From positions 31,473,655 to 31,537,654 of the forward strand of contig NC_063061.1 in NCBI RefSeq assembly GCF_018812025.1: a stretch of 64,000 nt of DNA, in the 5' to 3' direction. The notes under the pieces are model-generated. The model worked only from the letters and a program-made list of their open reading frames with translations. It had not been told where the DNA came from and made no database searches. The stretch comes from Megalobrama amblycephala (Eukaryota; Chordata; Actinopteri; Cypriniformes; Xenocyprididae). Of this stretch, positions 11,440 through 23,130 are shown one piece after another. Both the position numbers and the translations under genes were made by a program. The stretch's first letter is position 1. Every line of letters begins with the position of its first letter.

Positions 11440-12450
11440 AGCACATGTGTCTCACGTCTGTGGTCATGAAATCGTATGAAATATTGGTGTTGGCCTACAG
11501 AGCAAACAGGTCTGTGGATGATGCAGTCAACATGGGACTACATTACATCCTGCAACATCTCAACAGATCAGGGACTTATGCAAGGATCCTATTTGTGGAC
11601 TTCAATTTGGCCTTCAGTACCATCATGCCTGATCTTCTCACAGCCAAACTGACCCAGCTCTCCATGCCCACCCCAATCTGTCAGTGGATCACCAGCTTTC
11701 TGACAGGCAGGAAACAGCTAGTGAGACTGGGGAAATTCACATTCAACATCTGCGCAATCAGCACTGGTGCTCCCCAGGGGTGCGTTCTCTCCCCACTGTT
11801 CTTCTCACTGTACACAAATGACTGCACTTCAGAAGACTCCTCTGTTAAGAGCTCCTGAAGTTTGCAGATGACACCACTGTCATCGGCCTCATCTGCAACA
11901 GTGATAAGTCTGCATACAGACAGCAGGTTGAACAGCTGGCTGCCTGGTACAATCAAAACAACCTGGAGCTGAACATTCACAAAACAGTGTAAACGATTGT
12001 GGACTTCAGGAGAAACATCCCAGCACTCCTCCCACTCAGCATCATGAACAGCACTGTGGCAGCAGTGGAGTCATTCAGGTTTCTGGTCACCACCATCTCA
12101 CAGGACCTGAAGCGGGACAATCACATTAACTCTGTTGTGAAAATGGCCCAGCAGAGGTTGTACTTCCTGATGAAGTTCAACTTGCCAGAGTAGCTGCTGA
12201 CACAGTTCTACTCAGCCATCATTGAGTTTGTTCTATACACTTCTATAAATGTCTGGTTTGGTTCAGCTACCAAATCGGACATCAGGAGGCTACAACGGAC
12301 AGTCCGGACTGCTGAGAGGATTATTGGTGCCCCCCTGCCCACCCTCCAGGACCTGTACTCTTCCAGAGAGAGGAAGATCACTGGGCAATAGAACGTCTAG
12401 GCACTGGAACAGTTTCTTCCAACAGGCCATTTCCCTCTTGAACTGATAAA
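11440..12450 (+). pseudogene. Truncated LINE fragment, same family as 5090-8026
   Basis: Only the middle and end of a reverse transcriptase remain: ANRSVDDAVNMGLHYILQHL, STGAPQGCVLSPLFFSLYTN at about 11760, then FADDT near 11870 in another frame, VDFRRNIPALLPLSIMNST at 12000, and GAPLPTLQDLYSSR-like text near 12330. The segment between VLAY and RANRSV seen in the longer copy (LKDITGPLLDPLQFAF) is missing. Several stops and frameshifts are present, and the 3' tail is lost. Confidence 0.75.
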
Positions 12451-12459
12451 TGAAGTGAT

Positions 12460-13780
12460 TAAATCTAGACACTCACTGCATTCTAGAATTGATTAGGGTA
12501 AATAACATCTACCTTCCTTCCCTTTGAGGGCACAAGTTTTATTAACTAAATCACAAACCATAACTAAACTAACAAACACATAACATACACGCAGGTCACA
12601 CACATACATAGGTAAAAATTAGCAATGATAGAGTTGAACCGGAAGTGGGACAGGAAACGAAGCTATGGGGAAAAGTCAAAAACAATCTGGAAAAGACCAT
12701 CAGTTTTCTCAGTAATAAAGCACCTTTGCTAACAAAGGTTGTTCGCAAATTAATACTAAATCACTGTTTAGTGTTCAAATGTAAGATACTTGCAAAAGAC
12801 CTTTAATTGTTGAGGAGCATCGGATCTGCAGGCTGAGGAGAAATCCTTGATGGTTCGGTCCGAAAGTTGTAATCAATATCTTCTGTGTTGGGTGAAGAAA
12901 AATTAAACAACTTAAGCTGTTAATTTGACTCTTGTAGTAGGAAAGAGTTATTTCTCTTCGGGTTAAGCACAACAAGAACTACAACTGACTTCAGCCACAG
13001 CCTGCTGTGAGTACTGAATACAAAAACAAGAGATAATACATAAACAGTAATAATGGATGCCATGTCCTATGAATATGCATGTTCATTTATGAACAGCCTG
13101 TCAATATATTAATGCAGGAAAGTCTGTGTTGAGGGTTTTCTATGTGTCACTTTGTCTCTGCTCTTCCACGTGGCAACCCACATACTTCGGCGCAATACAA
13201 CTTTATCTGATGGGCCATGGTAACTGAGGCCCTTGCACAGGCTGGTCTTCTCGGGGGATGGGGGACAGACCCCAGAATGAGTTTTAAACGTTAAACATAA
13301 CAAATAGTTGTGTCTGATTTGTCTCAGTCCTTACATCGATGAAAGCAAACTCTGATAAATACCCCATTTAGGGCAAATCATACAGGTGTGAAATAACATG
13401 AGGGTTAGGAAATAAGATGTTTTATTCATTTCATCAGTTATTTCTTTAATGCTTTAAGAAGTCAGTCCTCTGAGCATAAACGTTTCTGGACTGTAATTTT
13501 ATAATTTGAAAGCAAGTGCAAATTTATAATGTGAAGAAAAAAAACCTAAATGTTAGAGGCACTACAAAGATTTTAAGAAAAAGAGATGGTACAAAAAAAG
13601 CACAGAACAGATTGCAAAATCACACTTTGATCTATGAACAAATCTAATACACATTTTTCACCCAAGTTTCATTCAAAGAGCTGTATTTAGATGGGAAAAT
13701 ATAGTATAATCACTTTTTTAAATTCAAGTTTACACAACAAAAGCAAGCAATAGGTGTAATAATTGTCAGTATTTACAAGC
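12460..13780. other. Gene-free stretch, possible LTR-like repeat
   Basis: No supported gene. On the minus strand a block starting TGTAAGGACTGAGACAAATC (about 13334) could be the edge of a solo LTR. No second edge or target duplication was found. The final 250 bp are AT-rich 3' flank of receptor B, similar to the flanks of A and C. Confidence 0.2.
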
Positions 13781-13788
13781 AGCAGATT

Positions 13789-14637
13789 TTAGAAAGAACA
13801 GAAACAAGAAAGTTTTCCAGCACGGTGCAGATACAGAACAGGTTGGACAAAACCACCCAGAATGAAACAAATAAAACTAATTGGATAGATAACTGAAACC
13901 TCTTTTTGTGTTAGAATATAGAGGATTCCTGTGACAATAAAAGGGGCATATATGATGACCATTGACACAGTTGTTATTAAAATGAGATGAAACGCTCTTC
14001 TCTTCATGTGGTTTTCCTCTTCTCTGTCTCTCCCTCTCTCTCCTGGTCCTGACTGCTTCAGAGCTCTGAGAACAGTTACACAGCAGAACAACTGAATGGA
14101 AAGGAAGAGGAGGAACTGCAGTAGGAAGAACCATGTAAATGCATAAATATTATGTGAGAGAAAACTAATCATACAGAACAAACTGGAGCCAAGGCCCAAT
14201 GGCCACACAAAAACAGAGCAGATCACTCTATATCTGAGAGGTTTGTACTTCAGAAAGGTTACAGGATGAACCACTGCCAGGTAACGCTCAACACACATCA
14301 GACACTGAAACAGAGGACGGACGGTGATGGCTAGTCCGAGTGAAAATTTTTGCAATGGCACAAAACTTGGAAACATCTGTGACAGTAGAAAGGCCAGAGC
14401 AGACAGAGAGAAAACTATCTCACAAACATTGAGATTGAAGTTAAAGAACTCTGATGAAACTCCATTTCTTCCCCTGATAATAAGCCACATAACATAAGAG
14501 TATGTAGGAACTCCAGACAGTAGATTAAAGCATAGGACAACAATCCGGAGACCATCCAGTGATGAAACTTCATGTGTTGTGAGGTTGGTAGAAAGATGAG
14601 CTTCAGGTGAAGAGAAGCTCCCAGTGGAGTCATTCAT
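13789..14637 (-). CDS. Receptor B: intact rhodopsin-like GPCR, 282 aa
   Basis: A complete single coding exon. The ATG at 14637 (MNDSTGSFSS) directly follows GTGAACAG, a likely acceptor; the codon at the far 5' end of the open frame is GTG, so I did not use it. The N-terminus has two or three N-glycosylation sequons (NDS, NLT). TM1 has GVPTYSYVMWLI and TM2 NLNVCEI. The E/DRY equivalent is ERY at residues 117-119. The basic ICL3 has LKQSGPGERGRD. TM6 carries YAPF, TM7 carries QPVLY (265-269), and a short tail ends KLSCFCSF with possible palmitoylation cysteines. It should act in the plasma membrane through G proteins. The ligand is unknown. The canonical TM3 cysteine is absent. It lies outside the inverted duplication and is the most diverged intact member in TM2-TM3. 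Confidence 0.85.
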   Translation of the reverse strand: MNDSTGSFSSPEAHLSTNLTTHEVSSLDGLRIVVLCFNLLSGVPTYSYVMWLIIRGRNGVSSEFFNFNLNVCEIVFSLSALAFLLSQMFPSFVPLQKFSLGLAITVRPLFQCLMCVERYLAVVHPVTFLKYKPLRYRVICSVFVWPLGLGSSLFCMISFLSHNIYAFTWFFLLQFLLFLSIQLFCCVTVLRALKQSGPGERGRDREEENHMKRRAFHLILITTVSMVIIYAPFIVTGILYILTQKEVSVIYPISFICFILGGFVQPVLYLHRAGKLSCFCSF

Positions 14638-15169
14638 CTGTTCACAATTGCACACATAAAAATATTCAATTCAACAATGCACTTGTGTAATTTAAATAAA
14701 GTGATAAATACTAAGTAACAAAAAGTAAACATACACTAAAAGTATCATCATAAAATCGTTCTAATTATAAGATAAAATATAGCCTAGATTCATGAAAAAT
14801 CTTGTAACATTTTGCCATACAATCATACTCATATCTCCAGTTTACTGTAGTTTTCAGTATATATCCAGAACCTCAGGACCTGCTGACAGCAACAGAATCA
14901 CGCGTTATTAATGTATCATCCAGGCAAAACATAAAAGAATCAAAAACTTAAAGAATCCTTTGTCACCTGAATATTGAATGTCTTGAATCAATGAATCAAC
15001 ATAAATCTCTAGACTGACTTGACATGCTGTCACAAGAATTTATGTGCTTGACTGAATACCACACATTACATAAAATACCAAGTATTTCAATATTTAATGT
15101 GGAAAACATGTTAAAAAGTTGAGTAACATTAGAACATTTGAAAAAAAAAAAAAAAAAAAAAAAAGGTGG

Positions 15170-15575
15170 AACATTTACATTTGAAAAGCTTTTACTACAA
15201 TGCAAATCTTTTGGGATATGATGCACACAAATTAAGTCTGGGCTGACACAAGTTTGTGATCTGATGCTTTAATGAGTGGTTTGTTTTTGAAAATAATTAC
15301 CATTGTATACAAACAGTTTGGGACGTGGAAATGTGGTTCAGTGTAAAATTAGACTAATGCGGGGCAGAAAGAAGATATTAAACATGAAAAACTGTGATGT
15401 AATACCATTTCATCTTATTGGGAGTGTGTAGGGAGACTGAACAGTATTAAAGTTTAAATCGAACAATAACATGTCTTATGATGAGCACTGGCAAGAGAGT
15501 TTTCCAACCCCTTGCAGATAAAGAACAGGCTGAACAAAACCAGTCAGAATAAAACAAGCCAAACCTAAAGTCCTC
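15170..15575 (-). pseudogene. G0: tail fragment of a G-type receptor with its 3' flank
   Basis: On the minus strand the last part of TM7 and the C-terminus (ACFILTGFVQPVLYL then a GKLSCQ-like end) is visible at about 15480-15565. It matches receptor G at 30721-30800. The adjoining flank (TAATGCGGGGCAGAAAGAAG) matches the 3' flanks of G and G'. The gene is cut at about 15575, where a DNA-transposon relic begins. A poly(A) run of about 24 lies at 15141-15164. Confidence 0.7.
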
Positions 15576-16122
15576 TAAATTTCGCTAAGGAGTTTCTCAG
15601 AGAAAAATTGCAAAGAGTTTGAAGTTATCATCATCTGCAGTGCATAATATCATCCAAAGATTCAGAGAATCTGGAACAATGGATGTGGATGGAAGCACTT
15701 TCTTCAACTCATACTCATTGAACCCTATCACTGCCATTATAAAGCTTGGATGCGTCAAGATTTCTCTGAGAAACTCCTTTCTGATATTGCTCCACTATTT
15801 TTCGCTGCAGCATTGGAATTGGTGATCCTCTGCCCATCTTGACTTCCGAGAGACACTGCCACTCTGAGAGGCTCTTTTTATACCCAATCATGTTGCCAAT
15901 TGACCTAATAAGTAGCAAATTAGTCCTCCAGCTGTTCCTTATATGTACATTTAACTTTTCCGGCCTCTTATTGCTACCTGTCCCAACTTTTTTGGAATGT
16001 GTAGCAAAATGAGCCAATATTTGGCTATGAATAAAATATATGTTTATGAGATTTGTAAATTATTGCATTCCTTTTTTATTCACAATTTGTACAGTGTCCC
16101 AACTTTTTTGGAATCGGGTTTG
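15576..16122. mobile_element. DNA-transposon relic with GTCCCAACTTTTTTGGAAT end
   Basis: The right end reads GTGTCCCAACTTTTTTGGAA then TCGGGTTTGTA, a terminus widespread in fish DNA transposons. A second internal copy of CCCAACTTTTTTGGAATGTG lies near 15990. Inside are scraps such as AVHNIIQRFRESGTMDVDGS (+), which look like a helix-turn-helix transposase, without a continuous frame. I do not assign the superfamily. Confidence 0.5.
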
Positions 16123-16129
16123 TATATTA

Positions 16130-16260
16130 ATTCCTTTGTATTCTTTAAAAAAAAAAATTAATTGGGAACAAATTGATACAAATTGGGCCCAAAATGTTCC
16201 AATGATACATGATGTCTCTCTGCACCTCATACGGGATTACTTGCAGTTTACTTAGTACTT
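16130..16260 (+). repeat. Direct repeat shared with 55785-55910
   Basis: TTGGGCCCAAAATGTTCCAA and ATACATGATGTCTCTC occur here and at about 55835-55890 in the same orientation, preceded in both by TATATTAATTCC. The two copies lie just outside opposite edges of the large palindrome. Origin unknown. Confidence 0.6.
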
Positions 16261-16379
16261 CTTTTTAAGATCTCAACAATATCAAACTCAACAGCTCTTT
16301 TAAGAGCCAACCCTCACTAGAGCTACTAGTGAGTCACTTCAAATCTTGCCTTGATCAGCCCTTCCCAGGTAATGTTTCT

Positions 16380-16497
16380 AGCTATTTAAATCAGTATTTA
16401 CTCATCAAATGCTCTCCTGAATTAAATGGTAAATGAACTTATTTATAACTGTCTTAATTTGTATGTTTTATGAACAACAGTGATTGCACATAGAGTA
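16380..16497 (+). repeat. Direct repeat copy 2 (partner at 3917-4033)
   Basis: Second copy of the 115-bp repeat described at 3917. It is followed by AGTAGAGACTTTCTTG and then by a diverged copy of the 6121-6430 insertion. Confidence 0.7.
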
Positions 16498-16579
16498 AGT
16501 AGAGACTTTCTTGTTTTTCTGTGCAGAGAAGGAAGACCAGTCCTTATATCAAAGCAAGCTAATCAAAGTCCTTTGTTTA

Positions 16580-16800
16580 GGGTGTGAAATGAACATGGCC
16601 AGAGTATTCCCCCCTCCTTCACTGGGATAAGAACCAGCCAAGAGTGAGGCGATGGGGTGGTGGAGAGCTGCTGTTAAACTGTTGAGGGACAGAGGTGAGG
16701 GAGAGATATATATACTGACTTCCTCTTGCACTGATTGGTGGGATTACCTTAATGTGCTCCTCCCAAACTTTGTTAAACTAAACTTCAAAATGAAATAGTT
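16580..16800 (+). repeat. Relative of the 6121-6430 insertion
   Basis: Contains ATTCCCCCCTCC, GGGGTGGTGGAG, ACTGTTGAGGGA, a TATATATA stretch and GCTCCTCCCAAAC in the same order as at 6205-6430. No frame. A TATA-like stretch near 16710 suggests a promoter or LTR origin, but this is speculation. The stretch 16800-17276 holds no gene. Confidence 0.45.
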
Positions 16801-17276
16801 TTACAACAATGAATTATAGACTATAATTTTAACAACCAAAAATGTTATATTTACCGTAACTCATTTTGTGTGCAAACCTATTACTAGATGATTTCTTGAT
16901 TGAATTCTATTGATGATTTCTATTGAACATTTCTTGACACCCAAGCCGTAATTGAGTGTTGACAAATAATTCAGCATCAGATAACTGAAATAAGTACAAT
17001 TGCAAGACTTTTTATTTTTAAAAATGTAAAAATCAATCTTGTTACTCAAGAAACAGTGATCAAAGAAATATTTACTTTAAATATTTTAATTACTTTAATT
17101 TAAAACATTTGAAGTTAAGAAAAAAAAAAAAAAAATAGTGCACATAACTTTTTAACAAAATGAACAAACATTTTGCAAGGACATCTGACCCTACACCAAA
17201 CCCCTACACAGTAACATCTTTAAAAGCAACATTGATATAATACAAAATGAAAAATAAATGGCTATTTGATTTGTTT

Positions 17277-17460
17277 AAAGGGTTAGTTCACCCAAAAATG
17301 AAAATTCTGTCATTTATTACTTACTCTCATGCCGTTCCACACCCGTAAGACCTTCCGTAATCTTCGGAACACAAATTAAGATATTTTTGTTGAAATCCGA
17401 TGGCTCAGTGAGGCCTCCATAGGGAGCAATGACACTTCCTCTCTCAAGATCCATAAAGGT
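17277..17460 (+). mobile_element. Truncated GTTCACCCAAAAATG MITE
   Basis: Begins GGGTTAGTTCACCCAAAAAT, the terminus of a common fish MITE family also seen at 57446 and 60572. Only one half is present. It lies about 250 bp left of the palindrome edge. Confidence 0.6.
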
Positions 17461-18149
17461 ACTAAAACATATTTAAATTTCATTTTTCATTTTATAAGTG
17501 ACAAATTCTCACATTAAGAGGACAAAGTTCACAAAAGTCATTCAAGATCATCAAAGTGACAAAAGCAACAAGACTAGTTGTCAAATATATGCAAATAATC
17601 CCCTGCTTTTAACACTAACTCATTCAAATACTGAAAAAGATACTCTTCTGTCACTGGATTAAACCAAAAACAACATCAGCATCAAGGGAATCAAACTAAA
17701 ACAACATGATTTACTTACGCTTTATGGTACATTTTGATAACACATGGAAATGTTAGAAGCACAAATCCCATGTTTTTTTTTTTTTTTGAGAGCTGAGAAC
17801 TATTATATTTTTATAATGAAATACTGTGTCCCATATTTTGTATGCAACCCTGTTGTTGGATGACCTTACCCTTTTCATGAATTCATGATATGCAAATATA
17901 AGTGGTATTGTATTTGGTTGGTTCTGTAAGAGTTTTAGCACAAGATGAAAGATTGATAAGAGCGGCTACACAGTCTCTGATGATGACACAGCTGTTCCAC
18001 GATTGGCTGAATTCATTGCATGACAAGGATTATGTGTGTTTCGTGTTTATTCTCACACCTTCAGTTCCACTAATGCACATAAATCTGTATTTTTATAACA
18101 GTAAAAGCACTTTTTTATGAGGACTTCTGGTGACATCACAGAGATGGCA

Positions 18150-18720
18150 AACGCTTGAAGGTTAAGCTCCGTCTGATTGTTGCAATAAATCCAAATTCAG
18201 GTATAATCAGAGTTTTTCATAATGAGTATGACAACGAGACACAAGAATGCTTCCAAACAATGAAAATTCGAGAGAAAGAGATGATAAAAAATGATCACCT
18301 AGCCCTGCCAGACATGCTAAAGCTAATCCGCGTGCTCCTGAACTTTCTGAAGTGATGGAAGAAATGAAATCATTAAGAAAAGAAAATCAAGAGGGGCATA
18401 AACAAACGAAAATATCACTGACAAAATTAGAGACCTCGGTTGAGGACTTAAAATGCAAAATAAATAGTTTGGCGAGCAGAATCGGGGAGAAGGAGGAATG
18501 GATAAACGTTGATGAGGAAACTGAAATGAGGCACAAAAGAGCACTCCGATATCTCCAGGAACGTGAGGCGGATCTTCCAGGTAAATGCGAAGACATGCAA
18601 AATAGACTTCGTTCGCAATAATCTATGAATATATCAAGTTCCCGAAGGCTGCAAAGGAGAAAACGTAGTGGAATTAGAAATCCGTCTGCTCACCACACAT
18701 GGGACACTGACTCATTCAAA
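18150..18720 (+). pseudogene. L1-type ORF1 relic (left arm)
   Basis: The frame KLRLIVAINPNSGIIRVFHN... is followed, after a shift, by EEMKSLRKENQEGHKQTKIS and a heptad-rich stretch (LETSVEDLKCKINSLASRIG). This coiled coil with 'RALRYLQEREADL..K.EDMQNRLR' is typical of fish LINE-1 ORF1 RNA-binding proteins. Stops and frameshifts abolish function. Its mirror copy lies at 53180-53750. Confidence 0.6.
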
Positions 18721-19049
18721 CTGATTTTTAATGCATATTTCACACATATTTCACGTGTGAAATACACGTATTTAATGTGTTGATTTTCCAAGCGCAAACA
18801 ACACATATTTAACATGTTGTTGATGTGTTAAAATTCACATATTTTTGGCCGTTTTGGCCTTCCATATTGATTAAAACTAACAAAGCACAAAGATTTTGAT
18901 TACTGGATATGTTCTGATATATACAGTAAGCCTGAAACAGATCACAGCAATAAGAAGCAAAGTCATATGCATATGATTTAATATGAAGCACGTCATGTCC
19001 TTGACATGTAACGCTTATTAAGGTTGTGTTAGCACTCTGTGTAGCAAAG

Positions 19050-19235
19050 ACTTTAGGTCAGAGATCTTCAACCCTGTATAGTTTAGCTCCAACCCTAATC
19101 AAACTCTTACCAAGTTCTTCAGTATCACTTGAAAATCACATTGGTGTGAAAGTCAGTTGTGCTGAAACAGGTTGGATATAAACTTTGCAGGACAATGGGT
19201 CTGCCAGGATCAGCGTTGAAGACCTTTTCTTTTGA
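19050..19235. mobile_element. Small hAT-type MITE (left arm)
   Basis: GATCTTCAACCCTGTATAG ... TTTAGCTCCAACCCTAATCA ... GCGTTGAAGACC. It is a relative of the better-kept element at 37918-38111. It is also present in the mirror arm (52665-52850), so it predates the duplication or was copied with it. Confidence 0.55.
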
Positions 19236-20113
19236 TATACAAAGAAGGTGCATTCATATTACTTATGAATGGGAGAAAGTGCAACATGCAATAGAGTGCA
19301 ACAGTCAGGTACCGGAAGTAAAAGCTTCATTTATTTTCTCCATAGGGAAATAACTCATTGTAAGATAACTCATAAACCTTTAAAGACAGATCTACTGTGA
19401 GTTACAGGGCTGTTAATCCATGGTATTTGCTTCTGTTGAATCATTATTTCAGCTTATTTACATAAGGAGCTTAAAATGTCAACTTGTTGTATTGTTAGGT
19501 GCCAGAATTGATGGAGTACATGCTCCAATTTGAAACTGTATTGCAAACTTGCTGCCACTGCCAGACAAAAAAAACAAAAACAAAAAAAAAACAGATGGCT
19601 AACTGTGGTTAAACCCAATAAAACAAGCATATACTGGACAGAAACGATCATCAAAAGTGCTTGCGTTTGACCTGTTATAATGACCTGTTTTGTACAGCTA
19701 AAAATAACTGGAAGCGAATTACATTGGAAGCCTGACACATTAAAATTGCAAATGACCGCACCCAGGTGGAAAACTGCCCGAGAAACATTTCAAAGATGGC
19801 TGCTGAGTGAAATGACTTGCCTTAAAGGGACTTTTTTCAGTAGTCATATTAAAATCACTTTAATATTATTACATACAGAGTTAGACGGAATGTGAATATG
19901 TATATTTACTATAGAAAAGCTAAAATGTGATTAAAATGGTGACTTACCAAAGCGATCGTCTCCGTCTTCTAGTCTAAATGATGTTCTGATTTTGTAAAAT
20001 AAAAAATAGCACACAATTTTATTGTTTATAGCTACTTTTTATTAACTTGTAGTGTATAATGTACCATTTATTTTAGTACATCTAAAAATCAACTTTAAAA
20101 ATCCTCTTAATAT

Positions 20114-20138
20114 TCATCATCATCATCATCATCATCAT
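20114..20138. repeat. (ATC)n microsatellite
   Basis: About eight tandem CAT/ATC units, mirrored as (ATG)n at about 50010-50037 in the right arm with a slightly different length. Confidence 0.9.
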
Positions 20139-20365
20139 AAAAACACTTCTAGAGGTCAGATGTATGTTTTAGCCTATTAATGTTTTAATTTGCAATTAAC
20201 ATAAAACAAACAAAACTATACATAAATTATAGTGAATAGTTCTTTTAATAAATTTTTCAGTGTAAGTTTTTAATTTTAGTAAATAGTTAAGTGTCTATTT
20301 CAGTATTGTAGCTGCATGGCAGGTGGTGAATTACAGAGATCTCGTTACAGGTATATAAAGTGGAA

Positions 20366-21040
20366 TTATTGAAAATTTATAAAGGGTAGTTTCCCAACCC
20401 GGTTGAGAAAGAGAAGAGGCTGCACTAAACTAGATGAAGTAAAAAATACATAAGCAAAGACAAGGAGTGCATCAGGAGGTTCTGCTATACACCAAACAAA
20501 ATATATTAAAATCATAAAGGAAATATATATGATAACCATGGTCACAGTAGTTATTAGAATGAGATAAAATTATTTTCTCTTCATGTAGTTTTCCTCCCCT
20601 CTCTCTCTCCTTCTCTCTCCTGGTCCTGACTGTTTCAGAGCTCTGAGAACAGCCACATAACAGAACAACTGAATGGAGAGGAAGAGGAAGAACTGTACAA
20701 GAAAAAAAGTAAAGTACAACTCTAAGCAAAGGAACCATAAAGTCACAATACTGACCCCACCAGAGCCAAAACCTGCCACCCAGACAATAAAAGAGCAGAT
20801 CACTCTATATCTGAGAGGCTTGAACTTCAGAAAGGTTACAGGATGAACCACTGCCAGGTAACGCTCAACACAGATCAGACACTGAAACAGAGGACGACTG
20901 GTCATGGTGAGAGCTTCTAGGAAACACGTAAGAATCCAGAGATTTCTAAATTTATAGTCGATAAGAACCAAGGGAGATTGCATTGATAAAAGGATTTCAC
21001 AGACAGCGAGGTTGAGACTGAAGAACTCTGCTGCAAGTCC
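20366..21040 (-). pseudogene. Receptor D': truncated copy of D with a nonsense codon
   Basis: Minus-strand homologue of D at 48928-49785. It begins only in TM2 (after NLAVCEI equivalents), because DNA upstream of about 21040 is replaced by a hAT remnant. TM3 with CLICVERY, ICL3 with SGPGERRRERGEENYMKRK, and TM7 with LVQPLLFLNRVGKL remain. At the ICL3-TM6 border a serine codon of D (TCA) is TAA here (near 20570), ending the frame at MKRK. Loss of TM1 and the stop make it non-functional. Confidence 0.85.
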
Positions 21041-21103
21041 GCCCCCAACATATTTGTCGCCCTAGGCAACTGCCTAGTTCGCCTATAGCAATCGCCGGCC
21101 CTG
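21041..21103. mobile_element. End of a hAT element left by a deletion
   Basis: GCGATTGCTATAGGCGAACT and the terminal CAGGGCCGGC (as complements) match the left end of the hAT element at 48163-48585. The adjacent ATGTTACA is the same 8-bp flank. The rest of that element and the 5' half of receptor D are missing, so one deletion of roughly 900 bp removed both. Confidence 0.75.
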
Positions 21104-21289
21104 ATGTTACACTTCTGTTACATCTCTACTGAGATGGCAGATTGATACCAATGTCTTCAATCAATTCATCTCCACATATAAGTACAAATCAATAAGTGAA
21201 AAATTAAAAGAAAACCATTCAAAGCCATTCAGGATCAGCTGGACTTTGTTCTGTTATTGTCTGAGTGGCAGGTTTTGGCAGTGGTGGGG

Positions 21290-21520
21290 TCAGTATTGTG
21301 AATTTTTTGTTGTTGTTCATTTTTGAGTAGTACTTTACTCTTTTTCATGTACAGTTCTTCCTCTCTATCCAGTTGTTTTGTCTTGTGGCTGTTCTCTGAG
21401 CTCTGAAGCAGTCAGAACCAGAGGAAAGAGGGTGAAAACCACATGAAGAGAAGAGTGTTTTATTTTATTCTAATGTCTAATGTGAGTATGGTTATCATAT
21501 GATTGTTCCATATATAATGT
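21290..21520 (+). pseudogene. Receptor fragment (TM4/5-TM6) on the opposite strand
   Basis: The phrases AGTTGTTTTGTCTTGTGGCT, GAAGCAGTCAGAACCAGAG and ACCACATGAAGAGAAGAGTG code for LFCLVAV...LKQS and HMKRRVF of this receptor family. The fragment has frame breaks and no TM7. It runs opposite to its left-arm neighbours. Its mirror is at 47770-47990 on the minus strand. Confidence 0.65.
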
Positions 21521-22586
21521 TAATATGTAAATTGGAATTCAACAGAAAATCCTCATGCCTAACCACCTGGTTTTAATAAACATATTTATAAACTCATTCA
21601 AAGTGCAATTCATCTATTACATGGGTTTACAAATACAATGCCATCCTTAAAAAAAACAATCAATCCAAAAGAGTAGATGTGATTTATCATGTGGTTCTTT
21701 ATACAAAAATTCTGTTCTCGTCTCTCATGATTTTTTAATTATTTTTTAAATCGTTAGAGGACCAAATCTCAAATCTCACCTTTTTTTACACTGGTAATCA
21801 CCGTTTCATTTCTAACACGCGCTGTATGTGGTCGACCATTCATAACAGACTGGGCCATCTGACCAATCAGAGCAGAGCAGGCTCTCAGAAAGGAGGAGAT
21901 TAGAGAGACTGAATCTTAAGTTCAGACAAGTCGTTTTCGAATGTCTTTGAGAAATGAGGTGATGTGCAATGTATATTATGAGAAAATATATATATATATT
22001 TTTTTAAACCTTTGATACATATAAAACTGTTGTAGGAGACCTCAGAAACAAAATTGGGAACCTTTAAAATAGCATAATAGGGACACTTTAATGATAGGAG
22101 AAACAAAGCTTCAGTTGCTTTACAAAATGATTGTTTAAAAGCGCTCGAAACATCACAGGCTGCACCATCTGTTCAAAATGGTGTAAATGTAATTAAAACT
22201 CAGACCAAACATGTAGAATGAAACATCTTGCAAACCATTTTCATTTTTGCAAATATTTTCATGAAAGTGCATTCTGTTAAATGTAATCGACAAATGAATA
22301 CCAATTAATGTGAAGCTTCTGTGAAATTTGTGTTATTTTTATTCATTTATAATGCTTGTTTCATGTGTTACCAGGCAGGGCTTGGCAAACTAAGGCAACT
22401 GACAATTAACAAAATGATTACAAAATCAAACTCGGTTTATATGAACAAACGTTATTTTTTTGTTTGTTTGTTTCATTCAAAGTATTGTATTTAGGTGGAA
22501 AAATAGTATAGCTTAATTTTTTTTTTAATCCGAGTTTACAACAAAAGAAAGCAATAGGCACAATAATTACCAGTAGCTAGCAGATT

Positions 22587-23130
22587 TTAATAAGAACAGA
22601 AACAAGAAATTTTTCCAGTGCGGTGCAGATACAGAACAGGCTGGACAAAACCACTCAGAATAAAACAAATAAAACTAATTAGAGAGAAAACTGAAACATG
22701 TGGTTGTGTTAGAATAACAAGCATTCCTGCGACAATAAAAGGGACATACATGATGACCATTGACACAGTAGTTATCAAAAGGAGATAAAATGCCCTTCTC
22801 TTCATGTGGTTTTTCTCCTCTCTCTCTCTCCTTTTCTCTCCTGGTCCTGACTGTTTCAGAGCTCTGAGAACAGTTACACAGCAGAACAGCTGAATGGAGA
22901 GGAAGAGTAGGAACTGGAAGAACCATATAAATACATAAACCTTGTGTGAGAGAAAGCTAATCATAGAGAACAAACTGGAACCAAGGCCCAATGGTGTTAA
23001 TAGGAACACCCAACAGAGCGCTGGTACAAAGTACAGTCGAGAATATATTAAAACCAATTTCCTCTTCAGTGGTGTTGAAAAAGAAGTGATCCGAAGAGTT
23101 TGATCCATCAGTGGGGAAGATCTCACTGGA
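22587..23130 (-). pseudogene. Receptor C: copy lacking its start codon and TM1-TM4
   Basis: The C-terminal half is clean (SLFSMISFLSHKVYVFIWFF through QPVLYLHRTGKISCFCSY). The N-terminal part is fused directly to TM4: GVPINT-coding DNA joins PLGLGSS-coding DNA at about 22994, a deletion of about 0.4-0.5 kb removing TM1-TM4. A separate deletion of 10 bp at about 23128 removed the ATG present in A and C' (GAAGAGATGAACATC becomes GAAGATC). A long open frame survives across the junction but lacks four helices. Its mirror partner is C'. Confidence 0.85.
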
